Source of the DNA: Pandoraea vervacti | GTDB taxonomy: Bacteria; Pseudomonadota; Gammaproteobacteria; Burkholderiales; Burkholderiaceae | Assembly: GCF_000934605.2 (NCBI RefSeq) | Contig: NZ_CP010897.2 | Location: forward strand, 1,116,001-1,180,000 | Direction: 5' to 3' | DNA: 64,000 nt | Notes under the pieces: generated by a model | Databases searched by the model: none | What the model was told of the DNA's origin: nothing | What the model saw: the letters and a program-made list of their open reading frames with translations, nothing else | Shown here: in pieces, positions 1 to 8,107 of the stretch | How positions within the stretch are numbered: the stretch's first letter is position 1 | Layout: each line of letters begins with the position of its first letter | Program-made: the position numbers and the translations under genes

Positions 1-738
1 GGCGGCGGCCTGCGCCACCAATTGCCCCACGCGCGTCGACCCCGTGAAGCTCACGGCACGCACGCGAGGGTCGCCGACGAGCGTGCGCATCGCCATGTCC
101 GGCTCGCCCAGCACCACGTTGAAGAGCCCCGGCGGCAGTCCGGCTTCGTCGGCCAGCTGGGCGAGCGCCAGCGCGCTGAATGGTGTTTCGTGTGCAGGCT
201 TTACCACGACGGCGCAACCGGCGGCCAATGCGGCAGCGGCTTTGCGCGTGATCATCGCGCAAGGGAAATTCCACGGCGTGATGAGTGCGGCGACGCCGAC
301 CGGCTCGCGCACGGTCCCCAACTGCGCGCCATCGATGTGAGACGTGATCGTGCGCCCGTCGAGACGGCGCGCCTCGTGGGCGTACCACTCGACGAACGAC
401 GCGCCGTAGGCGATCTCGCCGCGCGCTTCATGCAGTGGCTTTCCCTGCTCGCGAGCGAGCAGCGTCGCGAGATCGTCGGCGTGCTGCCGGATCAGGACGT
501 GCCAGCGCAGCAAGGCTGCACAGCGCTGTTCGGCAGAGGTCCAGCGCCATGTCGAAAAGGCACGCTCGGCGGCATCGACCGCCGTGCGAATCTGCTCGCG
601 CGTGAGCATCGGGACGTGGCCGAGCGTCGATTGATCGGACGGGTCGACGACGGCCATAGAGGCGGCGTCGTCGCTATGCGTCCAGCGTCCGTCGATGTAG
701 CAAAGCGATTTGAACAGCACCGGGTGGTCGAGCAACAT
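1..738 (-). CDS. NAD(P)-dependent semialdehyde dehydrogenase, partial (3' end outside window)
   Basis: This is the N-terminal half (246 codons, no stop reached) of an aldehyde dehydrogenase of the succinate-semialdehyde dehydrogenase type, which oxidises a semialdehyde to the acid with NAD(P). Visible family signatures are ITPWNFP, the cofactor-binding KPAHETPFSALA stretch and FTGSTRVGQ. The catalytic Glu and Cys lie beyond the window edge. ATG at 738 is preceded by AGGAG at good spacing. It is the last gene seen of a minus-strand operon, 183 bp after an Lrp-type regulator. Because the same operon carries a DoeB remnant, the enzyme may be DoeC-like (aspartate-semialdehyde dehydrogenase of ectoine degradation), but that is inference from neighbours; the sequence alone supports only the SSADH-like family. 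Confidence 0.85.
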   Translation of the reverse strand, partial: MLLDHPVLFKSLCYIDGRWTHSDDAASMAVVDPSDQSTLGHVPMLTREQIRTAVDAAERAFSTWRWTSAEQRCAALLRWHVLIRQHADDLATLLAREQGKPLHEARGEIAYGASFVEWYAHEARRLDGRTITSHIDGAQLGTVREPVGVAALITPWNFPCAMITRKAAAALAAGCAVVVKPAHETPFSALALAQLADEAGLPPGLFNVVLGEPDMAMRTLVGDPRVRAVSFTGSTRVGQLVAQAAA

Positions 739-921
739 CGGCAATCTCCTGACATGGCGGTCGTTCGTCATGCAGAGATTGTGGGGGGCGGCGGCCCGGT
801 GTTTTTTCTGTTCGGCGAGGGCGGATTTGCGCTTTCTTTCGAATGACGAGTGCGCGACGGGAAAGATTGCGTCAGTCGTGGCCAGCCGTAGTTTGGCGTG
901 TCTTGTTATGGTCCGCGGCGA

Positions 922-1401
922 TCAGTCGGCATCGACCCAGTCGGGCGCCGCGTCCCGCTGATCTTTGACGACCTTGGTGACGATGTACGTGAAGTAGCGC
1001 TCGATGCCGAAGTCGGCCATCAACAGGTCGTCGATGAAACGCTGGTAATGATCGATGTCGCGCGCGAGCACATGCACGATGTAGTCGACGCCACCGCCCG
1101 TGGCATGGCATTGCACGACCTCCGGGGCTTCACGCAGGCGGCTCTCGAAGCGCTGCATGTCATGCGCGGTATGACGCGCCAGCGTGATCTCGACCACGAT
1201 GCGACTGACCTGAACCACGCCGCTCCAGTCGATGTCGGCACGATAGCCACGAATGACGCCCGCCGCCTCGAGACGCTGCACGCGCTCCCACGTGGGGGAG
1301 ACGGTCAAGTGAATCAGCTCGGCCAGACGCGATTTGGTAATGCGACCTTCGCGGGCCAGCACGCGAAGGATGGCGAGGTCGAAACGGTCGAGTTTCACCA
1401 T
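922..1401 (-). CDS. Lrp/AsnC family transcriptional regulator
   Basis: 159 residues, the usual length for this family. An N-terminal winged helix-turn-helix (about residues 4-60, starting LDRFDLAILRVLAREGRI) is followed by the RAM ligand-binding domain (about 70-150, with GGGVDYIVHVLARD). Such proteins sense amino acids or related metabolites and control nearby catabolic or transport genes. It sits between a DoeB remnant and an SSADH-like gene, the arrangement expected of DoeX, the AsnC-type regulator of ectoine catabolism; that assignment is inferred from context. The start lies just after the remnant and has only a weak ribosome binding site (GAAG), as if a deletion removed its original leader. 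Confidence 0.88.
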   Translation of the reverse strand: MVKLDRFDLAILRVLAREGRITKSRLAELIHLTVSPTWERVQRLEAAGVIRGYRADIDWSGVVQVSRIVVEITLARHTAHDMQRFESRLREAPEVVQCHATGGGVDYIVHVLARDIDHYQRFIDDLLMADFGIERYFTYIVTKVVKDQRDAAPDWVDAD

Positions 1402-1441
1402 GGCGGAATGCTTCAGAAAGGGGCGATGCAGCGGGGACGCG

Positions 1442-1657
1442 CCCCGGGAAAGCGCGGTTCAGGTTGCCGCCGGTCAGCAAGGCGACGGGACCCTCGCCAC
1501 GCCGGATCACCGTGATCGGCACCATGACGGCGCCCCAGGCGCTGGTGTCGTGCGAGTGCGCAATCTTCAGAAAGCCGTGTTGCACGCCGTCCTGATGGAA
1601 ATCGACGCTGGGGTAAGCGCGCGGCGCCATCACGGGCATGTCCTGGTCGCGATGCAT
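1442..1657 (-). pseudogene. Remnant of N-acetyl-diaminobutyrate deacetylase-type gene (DoeB, succinylglutamate desuccinylase/aspartoacylase family)
   Basis: Seventy-two codons from ATG at 1657 match the start of the DoeB family as I recall it: a DGVQHGFL segment, DTSAWGAVMVPITV, then GPVALLTGGN. In an intact enzyme TGGN continues into HGDE, the zinc-binding motif, and about 50 residues later comes GGNLNRAFPG. Here TGGN runs straight into LNRAFPG, so the zinc motif and everything between the two GGN codon triplets is gone. After FPG the similarity stops at once and the Lrp gene begins. The remnant starts 2 bp after the stop of the upstream dehydrogenase, so it is still translationally coupled. 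It cannot be catalytic. Reading the frame on only yields nonsense overlapping the regulator. Confidence 0.75.
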
Positions 1658-1659
1658 GG

Positions 1660-2604
1660 TCAGTAGCCCCGCGTCAGGTCGACGTTGCCCGGAATGCGAC
1701 CGGTTTCGCGAAACTCGCGAAGGTTCCCGGCGATCACCTGCGCAGCCGTCTCGTGATCCGTGGGGGCGGAGATGTGCGGCAGTACGGTGATCTGTGGATG
1801 ACGCCACAGGGGCGAATCGACCGGCAGCGGTTCGACGTCGAAAACGTCCAGCACGGCATGTGAGAGGTGGTTGCCGTCGAGCGCGTCGAGCAGGGCGCTC
1901 GTAACGACGATCGGGCCGCGCGAGAAATTGATGAGCGAGGCGCCCGCTTTCATGCGACCGAGACGCTCGGCATTGAGCATCCCTCTCGTTTGCGCCGTCA
2001 GCGGCATCAGACTGATGACGATGTCGCTCGCGGCGAGCAGGGCGTTCAGCCCGTCGTCGCCGGAAAGGGTTTCGATGCCATCGAGCGTTTTCGGCGAGCG
2101 GCGCCACCCGCGCACGACGAACCCGGCGTCGCGCAGTCGCGCAGCGGCGACTTGCCCGAGCTCGCCCAGACCGAGCAATCCGACACTCGTTCGCGATGGC
2201 TTCCGATAGGGGTGTTGCGCCCACACCCGTTGCGTTTGCGCACGCGCATAGCGGGGCATGTCCCGTTGCAGGTAGTAAGTCCACGCGAGCACCGCTTCGG
2301 CCATGGTGCGCGACATCTCGGGGTCGATCAGTCGCATGATCGGTGGACTTTCGGGCCCAAGGGCGGCGACGAGCGATTCCACGCCCGCCCACAGACTCTG
2401 GATCCACAGCAGGCCGGGCAACGCGGCCACGTCTGCCGGATCCGGGTTCGCGACGACGGCCACGCGCACCTGCTCGCGCTGCAACGCGGACAACTCGGCC
2501 AGCGGCGCGATGGTCTCGCCGGGCAGCGCCTTGCGCAGCGCGTCGAGGTACGGACGCTGATAGTCCGGCGACATCCGGCTCAGGAAGGCAATGACGGGCG
2601 GCAT
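1660..2604 (-). CDS. D-2-hydroxyacid dehydrogenase (glyoxylate/hydroxypyruvate reductase A-like)
   Basis: 314 residues. The Rossmann nucleotide site GLLGLGELG and the three catalytic positions of D-isomer-specific 2-hydroxyacid dehydrogenases are present: Arg in NFSRGP, Glu in DVEPLP and His in LPHISAPT. The enzyme should reduce a 2-keto acid such as glyoxylate, hydroxypyruvate or a longer analogue to the D-hydroxyacid with NAD(P)H in the cytoplasm. The sequence resembles the GhrA branch, which has a divergent N-terminal substrate domain. ATG at 2604 is 12 bp downstream of the DUF1185 gene, so the two are co-transcribed. The physiological substrate cannot be read from the sequence. Confidence 0.85.
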   Translation of the reverse strand: MPPVIAFLSRMSPDYQRPYLDALRKALPGETIAPLAELSALQREQVRVAVVANPDPADVAALPGLLWIQSLWAGVESLVAALGPESPPIMRLIDPEMSRTMAEAVLAWTYYLQRDMPRYARAQTQRVWAQHPYRKPSRTSVGLLGLGELGQVAAARLRDAGFVVRGWRRSPKTLDGIETLSGDDGLNALLAASDIVISLMPLTAQTRGMLNAERLGRMKAGASLINFSRGPIVVTSALLDALDGNHLSHAVLDVFDVEPLPVDSPLWRHPQITVLPHISAPTDHETAAQVIAGNLREFRETGRIPGNVDLTRGY

Positions 2605-2616
2605 CGTGACGCTCGC

Positions 2617-3231
2617 CTAGTGATTCGGGACGGCGGGGGCAGCGGCGCCGGCCGCATCGCTGGCCATCTCTTCCATGTCCTGGAACCGGTCGGCGATACG
2701 CGGATGCACGCGCCCGCCGTCGGACGCGCCGATCGCCAGCAGGATTTCGTCGGCGGCGGGGGCGTCCGTCATCTGGAACGTTGCCGTGATGAAGTGCGAG
2801 CGCTTGCCCGTCTCCGACTTGTGAATCATCGGCACCGACACCAGCGTGCCCGGGCCGACGCGCGTGTTCGTGAACGGCAGGAACGCCGTGCCGTTCACCG
2901 CGCTGCGGAACAGATTGCCGAAGCGCAGGGTGTGGATGATGGCCGAGGCATGTTCGATTTCGCCGTTCGTGCCCACGACAGCGGCTTTGCCATAGGCCTG
3001 CACACGCTCGCCGGGCATGAGTTCGACCAGACGTTGCGTCATGAGCGCGCCGAGCGCCGGCGCAAGACGAAGGATTTCCGGGCGCAGATTCTCCACGAAA
3101 CCTTGCCCGGCCCACGGATTGCGAATCACGGCAGCGACGACGACCGTTGTGACGGGCGTCTCGGCGGCCTTGCCGCCTTCGCGGTAGGTGGTCTCGACGA
3201 AGGTTGCGATCTTGCGAAGCTCTTGTTTCAC
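2617..3231 (-). CDS. Amino acid synthesis family protein (DUF1185, PF06684)
   Basis: 204 residues with a GTG start placed by an AGGAGA ribosome binding site six bases upstream. The order of motifs (VVVAAVIRNPWAGQGF, EIEHASAIIHTLRFGN, AFLPFTNTRVGPGTLVSVP, HKSETGKRSHF) is that of the DUF1185 family, named from association with amino acid synthesis genes but without an established reaction. It is the first gene of the minus-strand operon and runs divergently from the PucR-type activator at 3487, so the 255 bp between them must hold both promoters. A role in processing the compound handled by the downstream dehydrogenase is only an inference. Confidence 0.82.
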   Translation of the reverse strand: MKQELRKIATFVETTYREGGKAAETPVTTVVVAAVIRNPWAGQGFVENLRPEILRLAPALGALMTQRLVELMPGERVQAYGKAAVVGTNGEIEHASAIIHTLRFGNLFRSAVNGTAFLPFTNTRVGPGTLVSVPMIHKSETGKRSHFITATFQMTDAPAADEILLAIGASDGGRVHPRIADRFQDMEEMASDAAGAAAPAVPNH

Positions 3232-3408
3232 GGGTGTCTCCTGTTGCGCTGCAATAGCGATGCCGTCTCTCGCCGCGACAACTGCGAGAGGGGTCGAAGG
3301 CTGCGCGCCGAGACGACTCGGCGCGCTTCGGGAATAGCTGGCAAACGCTCGCGACTGGTTCGTGGCTTGCCGATGTGACCCATGCTAGGGCGCCGAAAGG
3401 GGCGGGTC

Positions 3409-3448
3409 TTCCGTCGGAACGTCGGAAGATCTTTTTTTTCTTCCGACG
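3409..3448. promoter_or_regulatory. Clustered inverted repeats, candidate operator in a divergent promoter
   Basis: A perfect 10-bp inverted repeat, CGTCGGAAGA (3420-3429) and TCTTCCGACG (3439-3448), is separated by a T-rich 9-base loop, and a smaller palindrome TTCCGTCGGAA occupies 3409-3419. Three GGAAG/TTCC-type half-sites thus lie within 40 bp, ending 38 bp before the PucR-type start codon. The position suggests a regulator binding site controlling the two divergent units. The T-run inside rather than after the stem argues against a terminator. Confidence 0.45.
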
Positions 3449-3486
3449 CTTTGGTGTAGATTTTTTGGCAGGCAAGGAGACAAGCG

Positions 3487-5430
3487 ATGCCGGAACATCA
3501 CCAACGGCTCATGGCGTTGCGCCATGTCGCCAGTCAGATCAGCAACGACGAAGACATCGAAGCGCTGTTTCGCGATCTCGTGCGTGGCGCGGTGCAGCAA
3601 GGGGGATGGGATCTGGGCTCGGTCATGAGCATCGATCTCGCGCACGGCTACGGGCTCGTGATCACGCGTTTCGAGACGAGCATGCTGCCGCAGCATGTCG
3701 AGGACCGTTGGGAACTGGCGACCAGTCCGTCGCTCATCGCCTTGCAGACCAACGAACCCGTCTACATTCGCGACGCACTGCAAAGCACGCAATTCCCCGG
3801 TTACCGGCGCGAAGCGCAGGAGCGCGGCTATCGCACCGTGCTCGTGCTGCCGATGGCGTCGCGCGATACGCAAGGGCGGCCCATGGTGCTCACGGTCGCC
3901 TCGCGCAAGGTGCGCGATGTCGGCGACGACGACCTGACCTTCATGGCGACGGTCGTGCATCTCGGTGCGATCGCCGTCGAGCGCGCGCATCGACAGCGTG
4001 CGCAGGTCATGGCGCACGAGCGTTTGCAACGCACGCTCGAAGCCCAGCGCACGTTGCTGGGCGACGTGCTCGCCGGCGGCTCGCTCGATCAGTTGACGTC
4101 GTCGCTGGGCGATCTGATCGGGCGCCCCGTGCTGGTCATCGACTTCCTTGCCAATCAATGGCACGCATCCGCCTCGCCCGTTCCCTCCGCGATGGACGAT
4201 GCGGCGTGGATGCGCTGGCTCTCGGGCGCACAGGGGCGAGAACTCGGTGCGACCGTGCGCGACGCGCTGCAACGCTACCGCCAGACGCGACTCGACATAC
4301 CGCTTGGTAGGCCGTCAGCCCAGGCCACCGTTGGCGCGTGGATCGAACCGCTCATGGTCGACGACGATCTCGTCGGCGCGCTACTCACGTTCGGCGACGA
4401 CGCCCTGAGCGATCTCCAGCAGCTACTGCTCGAAAGTGCGCGCTTCGCGCTGAGCGTTCAGCTCATGCGTAGCGTCGTGCGATTTCGCTTCGAGACGCGC
4501 ACGCTCACCGAACTGTTCTTCGAGATCGTGGAGCGCCGCTGGCGAGACGAGGACGACGTGCTCAGCCGCGCGCGCCGTCTGGGCGTGGCGCTCGACGCGC
4601 CGCTGCGCATGATGGTCGTCGATTATCCCGATCAGCGAACGAATGCAGACGCGGGGCGCGCGGCCGGGCATCTGTCGCTCGAAAGTCACAGCACGGTCGA
4701 ATTGCTCGCCCGTCAGTTGAACGTGCCGATGCATATCGTGACGGTCGGCGGCGGTCTGGTCTGTCTCGTGCCGCAGGACGGCGCCGCAGACGACGCTATG
4801 CTCGCGCGTCTTGCCCGGCGCATGAGCGAAGCGCTGGCGAGGTCACTGGGTCGTGAGTCCATCGTGGTCATGAGCGACGTGTGCGAAGGACTGGAGCCAC
4901 TCGCGCGCGAGTGGGAGCGTTGCTGGCGCATGATCCGCGTGGCGCGCAAGTTCGGGCGCAGCGGTCCGCTCGACATGCCGGGGCTTGGCCCGTTGCCGAT
5001 GCTCATGGGCGCTGCCGATTCCTCCGACGTCCATGGTTTTGTGGACGGCACGATCGGCAAGCTCGTCGAGCACGACCGGCAGTCGGGATCGCCTTATCTG
5101 GAGACGCTGGCCGAATATCTGCGCTCCGGTTGCCGCAGTCAGCCGTGCGCCGACGCGATGGGCCTGCACGTCACGACGCTGCGCTATCGTCTGGCGCGCA
5201 TCCAGGAACTGTTCGGGATCGACGTGGAGGCCCCCGAGCGTCGTTTTGCGGTGGAGCTGGCGATCCACCTGCATACGCTGACGAAGGGGGCGGTCCCCAA
5301 CGCATCGGGGCGGTCATCGTCAGGCGAAGCGGCGAATGCCAAAGCCACGATGCCTGCCGCGTCGCACCTGCGTGCTGGCGGGCGCGCGGCGAGCGCCTCC
5401 ATGAAAACCCTCCCGCGCAATCGAGAGTAA
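3487..5430 (+). CDS. GAF domain plus PucR-type helix-turn-helix transcriptional regulator
   Basis: 647 residues. The N-terminal part (about 5-180) looks like a GAF sensor domain; the middle (about 350-500) is the weakly conserved CdaR/PucR linker region; and a PucR C-terminal helix-turn-helix lies at about 540-598 (EYLRSGCRSQPCADAMGLHV, then TTLRYRLARIQELFGID). Regulators of this type activate catabolic operons in response to a small molecule. AAGGAG at the right distance fixes the ATG at 3487. About 49 residues of low-complexity Ala/Ser/Arg-rich tail follow the HTH, which is unusual because the HTH normally ends the protein. It lies directly upstream of, and in the same direction as, the oxidative operon starting at 5524, its most likely target. 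Confidence 0.85.
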   Translation: MPEHHQRLMALRHVASQISNDEDIEALFRDLVRGAVQQGGWDLGSVMSIDLAHGYGLVITRFETSMLPQHVEDRWELATSPSLIALQTNEPVYIRDALQSTQFPGYRREAQERGYRTVLVLPMASRDTQGRPMVLTVASRKVRDVGDDDLTFMATVVHLGAIAVERAHRQRAQVMAHERLQRTLEAQRTLLGDVLAGGSLDQLTSSLGDLIGRPVLVIDFLANQWHASASPVPSAMDDAAWMRWLSGAQGRELGATVRDALQRYRQTRLDIPLGRPSAQATVGAWIEPLMVDDDLVGALLTFGDDALSDLQQLLLESARFALSVQLMRSVVRFRFETRTLTELFFEIVERRWRDEDDVLSRARRLGVALDAPLRMMVVDYPDQRTNADAGRAAGHLSLESHSTVELLARQLNVPMHIVTVGGGLVCLVPQDGAADDAMLARLARRMSEALARSLGRESIVVMSDVCEGLEPLAREWERCWRMIRVARKFGRSGPLDMPGLGPLPMLMGAADSSDVHGFVDGTIGKLVEHDRQSGSPYLETLAEYLRSGCRSQPCADAMGLHVTTLRYRLARIQELFGIDVEAPERRFAVELAIHLHTLTKGAVPNASGRSSSGEAANAKATMPAASHLRAGGRAASASMKTLPRNRE

Positions 5431-5485
5431 ATGATGTTGCTTCTCCTGCGATTCGACGGAAGCTGACAAAAAAGTCCTCGCCTAT

Positions 5486-5499
5486 CGTTGACCTCAACG
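5486..5499. promoter_or_regulatory. Short palindrome upstream of the oxidative operon
   Basis: CGTTGA and TCAACG form a perfect 6-2-6 palindrome 24 bp before the flavin reductase start. A half-site-like CGACGGAAG also occurs a little upstream, near 5453-5461, echoing the repeat before the PucR-type gene. Together they may be an operator for the operon; there is no direct evidence. Confidence 0.3.
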
Positions 5500-5523
5500 T
5501 AATGACGTTTCGAGGTGAACGAC

Positions 5524-6537
5524 ATGCAAGCTGTCGCCCAACAGATCCAGACGCCGACGCCTGCTGCCGGCGCAAGTGCGATTTCCGCGATCGACCCGGT
5601 GGCGCTGCGCCGCGCGCTCGGCACCTTCGTGACGGGCGTGACCGTCGTCACGACGCGCGACGAAGCGGGTCGTGCGCGCGGCATGACCGCCAACTCCTTC
5701 ACGTCCGTCTCGCTCGATCCGCCCCTGTTGCTCGTATGCATCGGCAAAAGCGCGGCGAGTTATCCGGTATTTCAGAGCACGGCGCACTTCGCCGTCAATC
5801 TGCTGCATGACGGTCAGACCGAAGTGTCGAACCTGTTTGCATCGAAGTCGGCCGACAAATTCACGACCCTCGGGCATGACGTGGTCCATACCGGCGCGCC
5901 GGTTCTGACCGACTGTCTGACGTGGTTCGACTGCACTGTCCATAACCGCGTGGACGCCGGCGATCACCTCATCCTGATCGGTCAGATTCAGGCATTCGGC
6001 ACGAGTCCGGCGGCGCCCCTTGGCTTCTGCCGCGGCCGCTACGCGCAGGTGAAAGATCCGCTGCCGCCGGGCTGGCTGTCCTCGCACGACATGATCGTCG
6101 GCTATCTGATCGACGCCAACGGCAGCCTGTTGCTCGCGCAGGACGGCAAGGGGGGCTGGGTGCTGCCCAGCGCGCCGCGCCGGCTCGCCAACGGGCGCCT
6201 GCCGCTCGCCGGTGGCGGCGAACTGGCGCTGGTGCCGCACGACACCTTCCTCTATTCGGTGTTCGACACCGCAGAGAACGATCCCGGCTATCTGATGTAC
6301 CGGGCGCGACTCGCACAACCGCTCTCGCAGGACGAACTCCCGCCGAATTTCCGGTTCTTCCCGTTCGATCAACTGCCCTACGACGACATCGCCTCACGCG
6401 AGATTCGCTCGATGGTGCGCCGCTACGTGCGCGAGACGGCCGGTGGCCATTTCGGCATCTACATGGATTCCCACGACGGCGGGCGCATTGCAATGGTGAG
6501 CGACGCGCAGCCGTGGACCCAACTCTCCCAAGTCTGA
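5524..6537 (+). CDS. Flavin reductase-like protein with C-terminal Nudix-like extension
   Basis: 337 residues from ATG at 5524, chosen over the GTG nine bases earlier because AGGTGA sits five bases upstream. Residues about 24-178 form an FMN-binding flavin reductase domain of two-component monooxygenases (ALGTFVTGVTVVTT, TANSFTSVSLDPPLLLVCIG, FAVNLL, GDHLILIGQI). Such domains use NAD(P)H to supply reduced flavin to a partner oxygenase, here presumably the luciferase-like enzyme at 8108. Residues about 185-337 form a second domain (GYLIDANGSLLLAQDGKGGW, then PLAGGGELAL) with the strand pattern of a Nudix fold but without the GX5EX7REUXEE catalytic box. Ordinary reductases of this family have about 170-200 residues, so this is a genuine fusion. 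It is the first gene of the operon. Confidence 0.82.
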   Translation: MQAVAQQIQTPTPAAGASAISAIDPVALRRALGTFVTGVTVVTTRDEAGRARGMTANSFTSVSLDPPLLLVCIGKSAASYPVFQSTAHFAVNLLHDGQTEVSNLFASKSADKFTTLGHDVVHTGAPVLTDCLTWFDCTVHNRVDAGDHLILIGQIQAFGTSPAAPLGFCRGRYAQVKDPLPPGWLSSHDMIVGYLIDANGSLLLAQDGKGGWVLPSAPRRLANGRLPLAGGGELALVPHDTFLYSVFDTAENDPGYLMYRARLAQPLSQDELPPNFRFFPFDQLPYDDIASREIRSMVRRYVRETAGGHFGIYMDSHDGGRIAMVSDAQPWTQLSQV

Positions 6538-6552
6538 CCCTGGAGTCAATCG

Positions 6553-8064
6553 ATGCATACGACGGTACAAACGCTGGAAGGCTCGCGCCAGCAGTTGTTT
6601 ATTGACGGACAGTTCACCGCGCCGCACAGCAACGAATACGTTCCGAGCTACGACCCGACGACCGGCCGCGCCTGGTACGAGTTCGCGCAAGCCGACGCGC
6701 GCGACGTCGACCGTGCCGTGCGCTCGGCGCAGGCGGCGCTCGTGAACCCCGCATGGCGGCGCATGACGCAGACCGAGCGCGGTAAGCTGGTGCGCAAGCT
6801 CGGTGAACTGGTGCTTGCCAACGCGGAAGCGCTCGCCGCCATCGAGTGCCGCGACAACGGCAAGCTGCTCAAGGAAATGCGGGCGCAGATGCGCGCGATT
6901 CCCGATTCGTATTCGTATTTCGCGGGCATGGCGGACAAGCTGCAAGGCGACACCATCCCCGTCAACAAGCTCGACACGCTGAACTTCAACACGCGTGAAC
7001 CGATCGGGGTGGTTGGCATGATCATTCCGTGGAATTCGCCGCTGATGATGCTCACCGGCACGCTCGCCCCGTGTCTTGCGATCGGCAACACCATTGTGGT
7101 CAAGCCGTCGGAGCACGCCACGGCCTCCACTCTCGCGCTCGCCGAACTGGTGATCGAAGCCGGCATTCCGCCGGGCGTCGTCAACGTGGTGACGGGCGAC
7201 GGCGTGACGACCGGTGACGCGCTGACGCGTCACCCCGGCATCGCCAAATACGTCTTCACCGGCAGCACGGTAACGGGACGAAAGATCGCGGGCAACGCCG
7301 CGCAGAACCTCGTGCCGTGCCAGATGGAACTCGGCGGCAAGTCGCCGCACGTGGTGTTCGGCGACGTGGACATCGAGCGCGCCGTGAACGGCGTGGTCTC
7401 GGGCGTGTTTGCCGCCGCCGGCCAGACATGCGTGGCGGGTTCGCGTTGCTTCGTCGAGGCGTCCGTCTACGAGCGTTTCGTCGAGGCGCTGGTCGAGCGC
7501 ACGCGTCGTGTGCGCGTGGGGCACCCGGCGCACGAAGACACCGACATCGGCCCGCTGGCGCTGGCCGCACAGCTGGACAAGGTCGAGGGTTACGTCGCGT
7601 CCGGCATTCAGGAAGGCGCGCGCGTGGCCGCCGGCGGCCAGCGCCCGGCGCGCGACGACCTTGCCGGCGGCTGGTATTACGAGCCGACCGTCATGACGCA
7701 GGCGCGTAACGAAATGCGCTTCATGCAGGAAGAGATCTTTGGTCCCGTGGTCGGCGTCATGCCGTTTTCCGACGAGGCCGAACTCATGGCACTGGCGAAC
7801 GCCACCGAGTACGGCCTGGCCGCCGGCATCTGGACCCGCGACATCGACCGCGCCATGCGCTTCGCGCGCGACGTGGAGGCGGGGACCGTCTGGATCAACA
7901 CCTACCGCTCGGCGGCGTACATGTCCGCCAATGGCGGTACCAAACACAGCGGCTATGGCCGTCGCGGCGGCTTCGAGGTGATGCGCGAGTTCTCGCGTCT
8001 GAAGAACGTCGTGATCGATTACTCGGGGGCAATGCAGGATCCGTTCGTGATCCGTCTGCGCTGA
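6553..8064 (+). CDS. Aldehyde dehydrogenase (betaine-aldehyde-dehydrogenase-like)
   Basis: 503 residues, full length for the family. Visible signatures are IIPWNSPL, VVKPSEHATASTLAL, FTGSTVTGR, the general-base Glu in MELGGKSPH (about residue 259) and the nucleophile in GQTCVAGSR (about Cys 293), followed by EEIFGPV near the C-terminal end. It should oxidise an aldehyde to a carboxylic acid with NAD(P)+ in the cytoplasm. It follows the flavin reductase by 15 bp with GGAG before the ATG. In the operon it most plausibly oxidises the aldehyde released by the luciferase-like oxygenase; the actual substrate is unknown. Confidence 0.9.
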   Translation: MHTTVQTLEGSRQQLFIDGQFTAPHSNEYVPSYDPTTGRAWYEFAQADARDVDRAVRSAQAALVNPAWRRMTQTERGKLVRKLGELVLANAEALAAIECRDNGKLLKEMRAQMRAIPDSYSYFAGMADKLQGDTIPVNKLDTLNFNTREPIGVVGMIIPWNSPLMMLTGTLAPCLAIGNTIVVKPSEHATASTLALAELVIEAGIPPGVVNVVTGDGVTTGDALTRHPGIAKYVFTGSTVTGRKIAGNAAQNLVPCQMELGGKSPHVVFGDVDIERAVNGVVSGVFAAAGQTCVAGSRCFVEASVYERFVEALVERTRRVRVGHPAHEDTDIGPLALAAQLDKVEGYVASGIQEGARVAAGGQRPARDDLAGGWYYEPTVMTQARNEMRFMQEEIFGPVVGVMPFSDEAELMALANATEYGLAAGIWTRDIDRAMRFARDVEAGTVWINTYRSAAYMSANGGTKHSGYGRRGGFEVMREFSRLKNVVIDYSGAMQDPFVIRLR

Positions 8065-8107
8065 TCGAGTCCACAACACCAACGAAAAACTCACGGGAGA
8101 TCTACCC

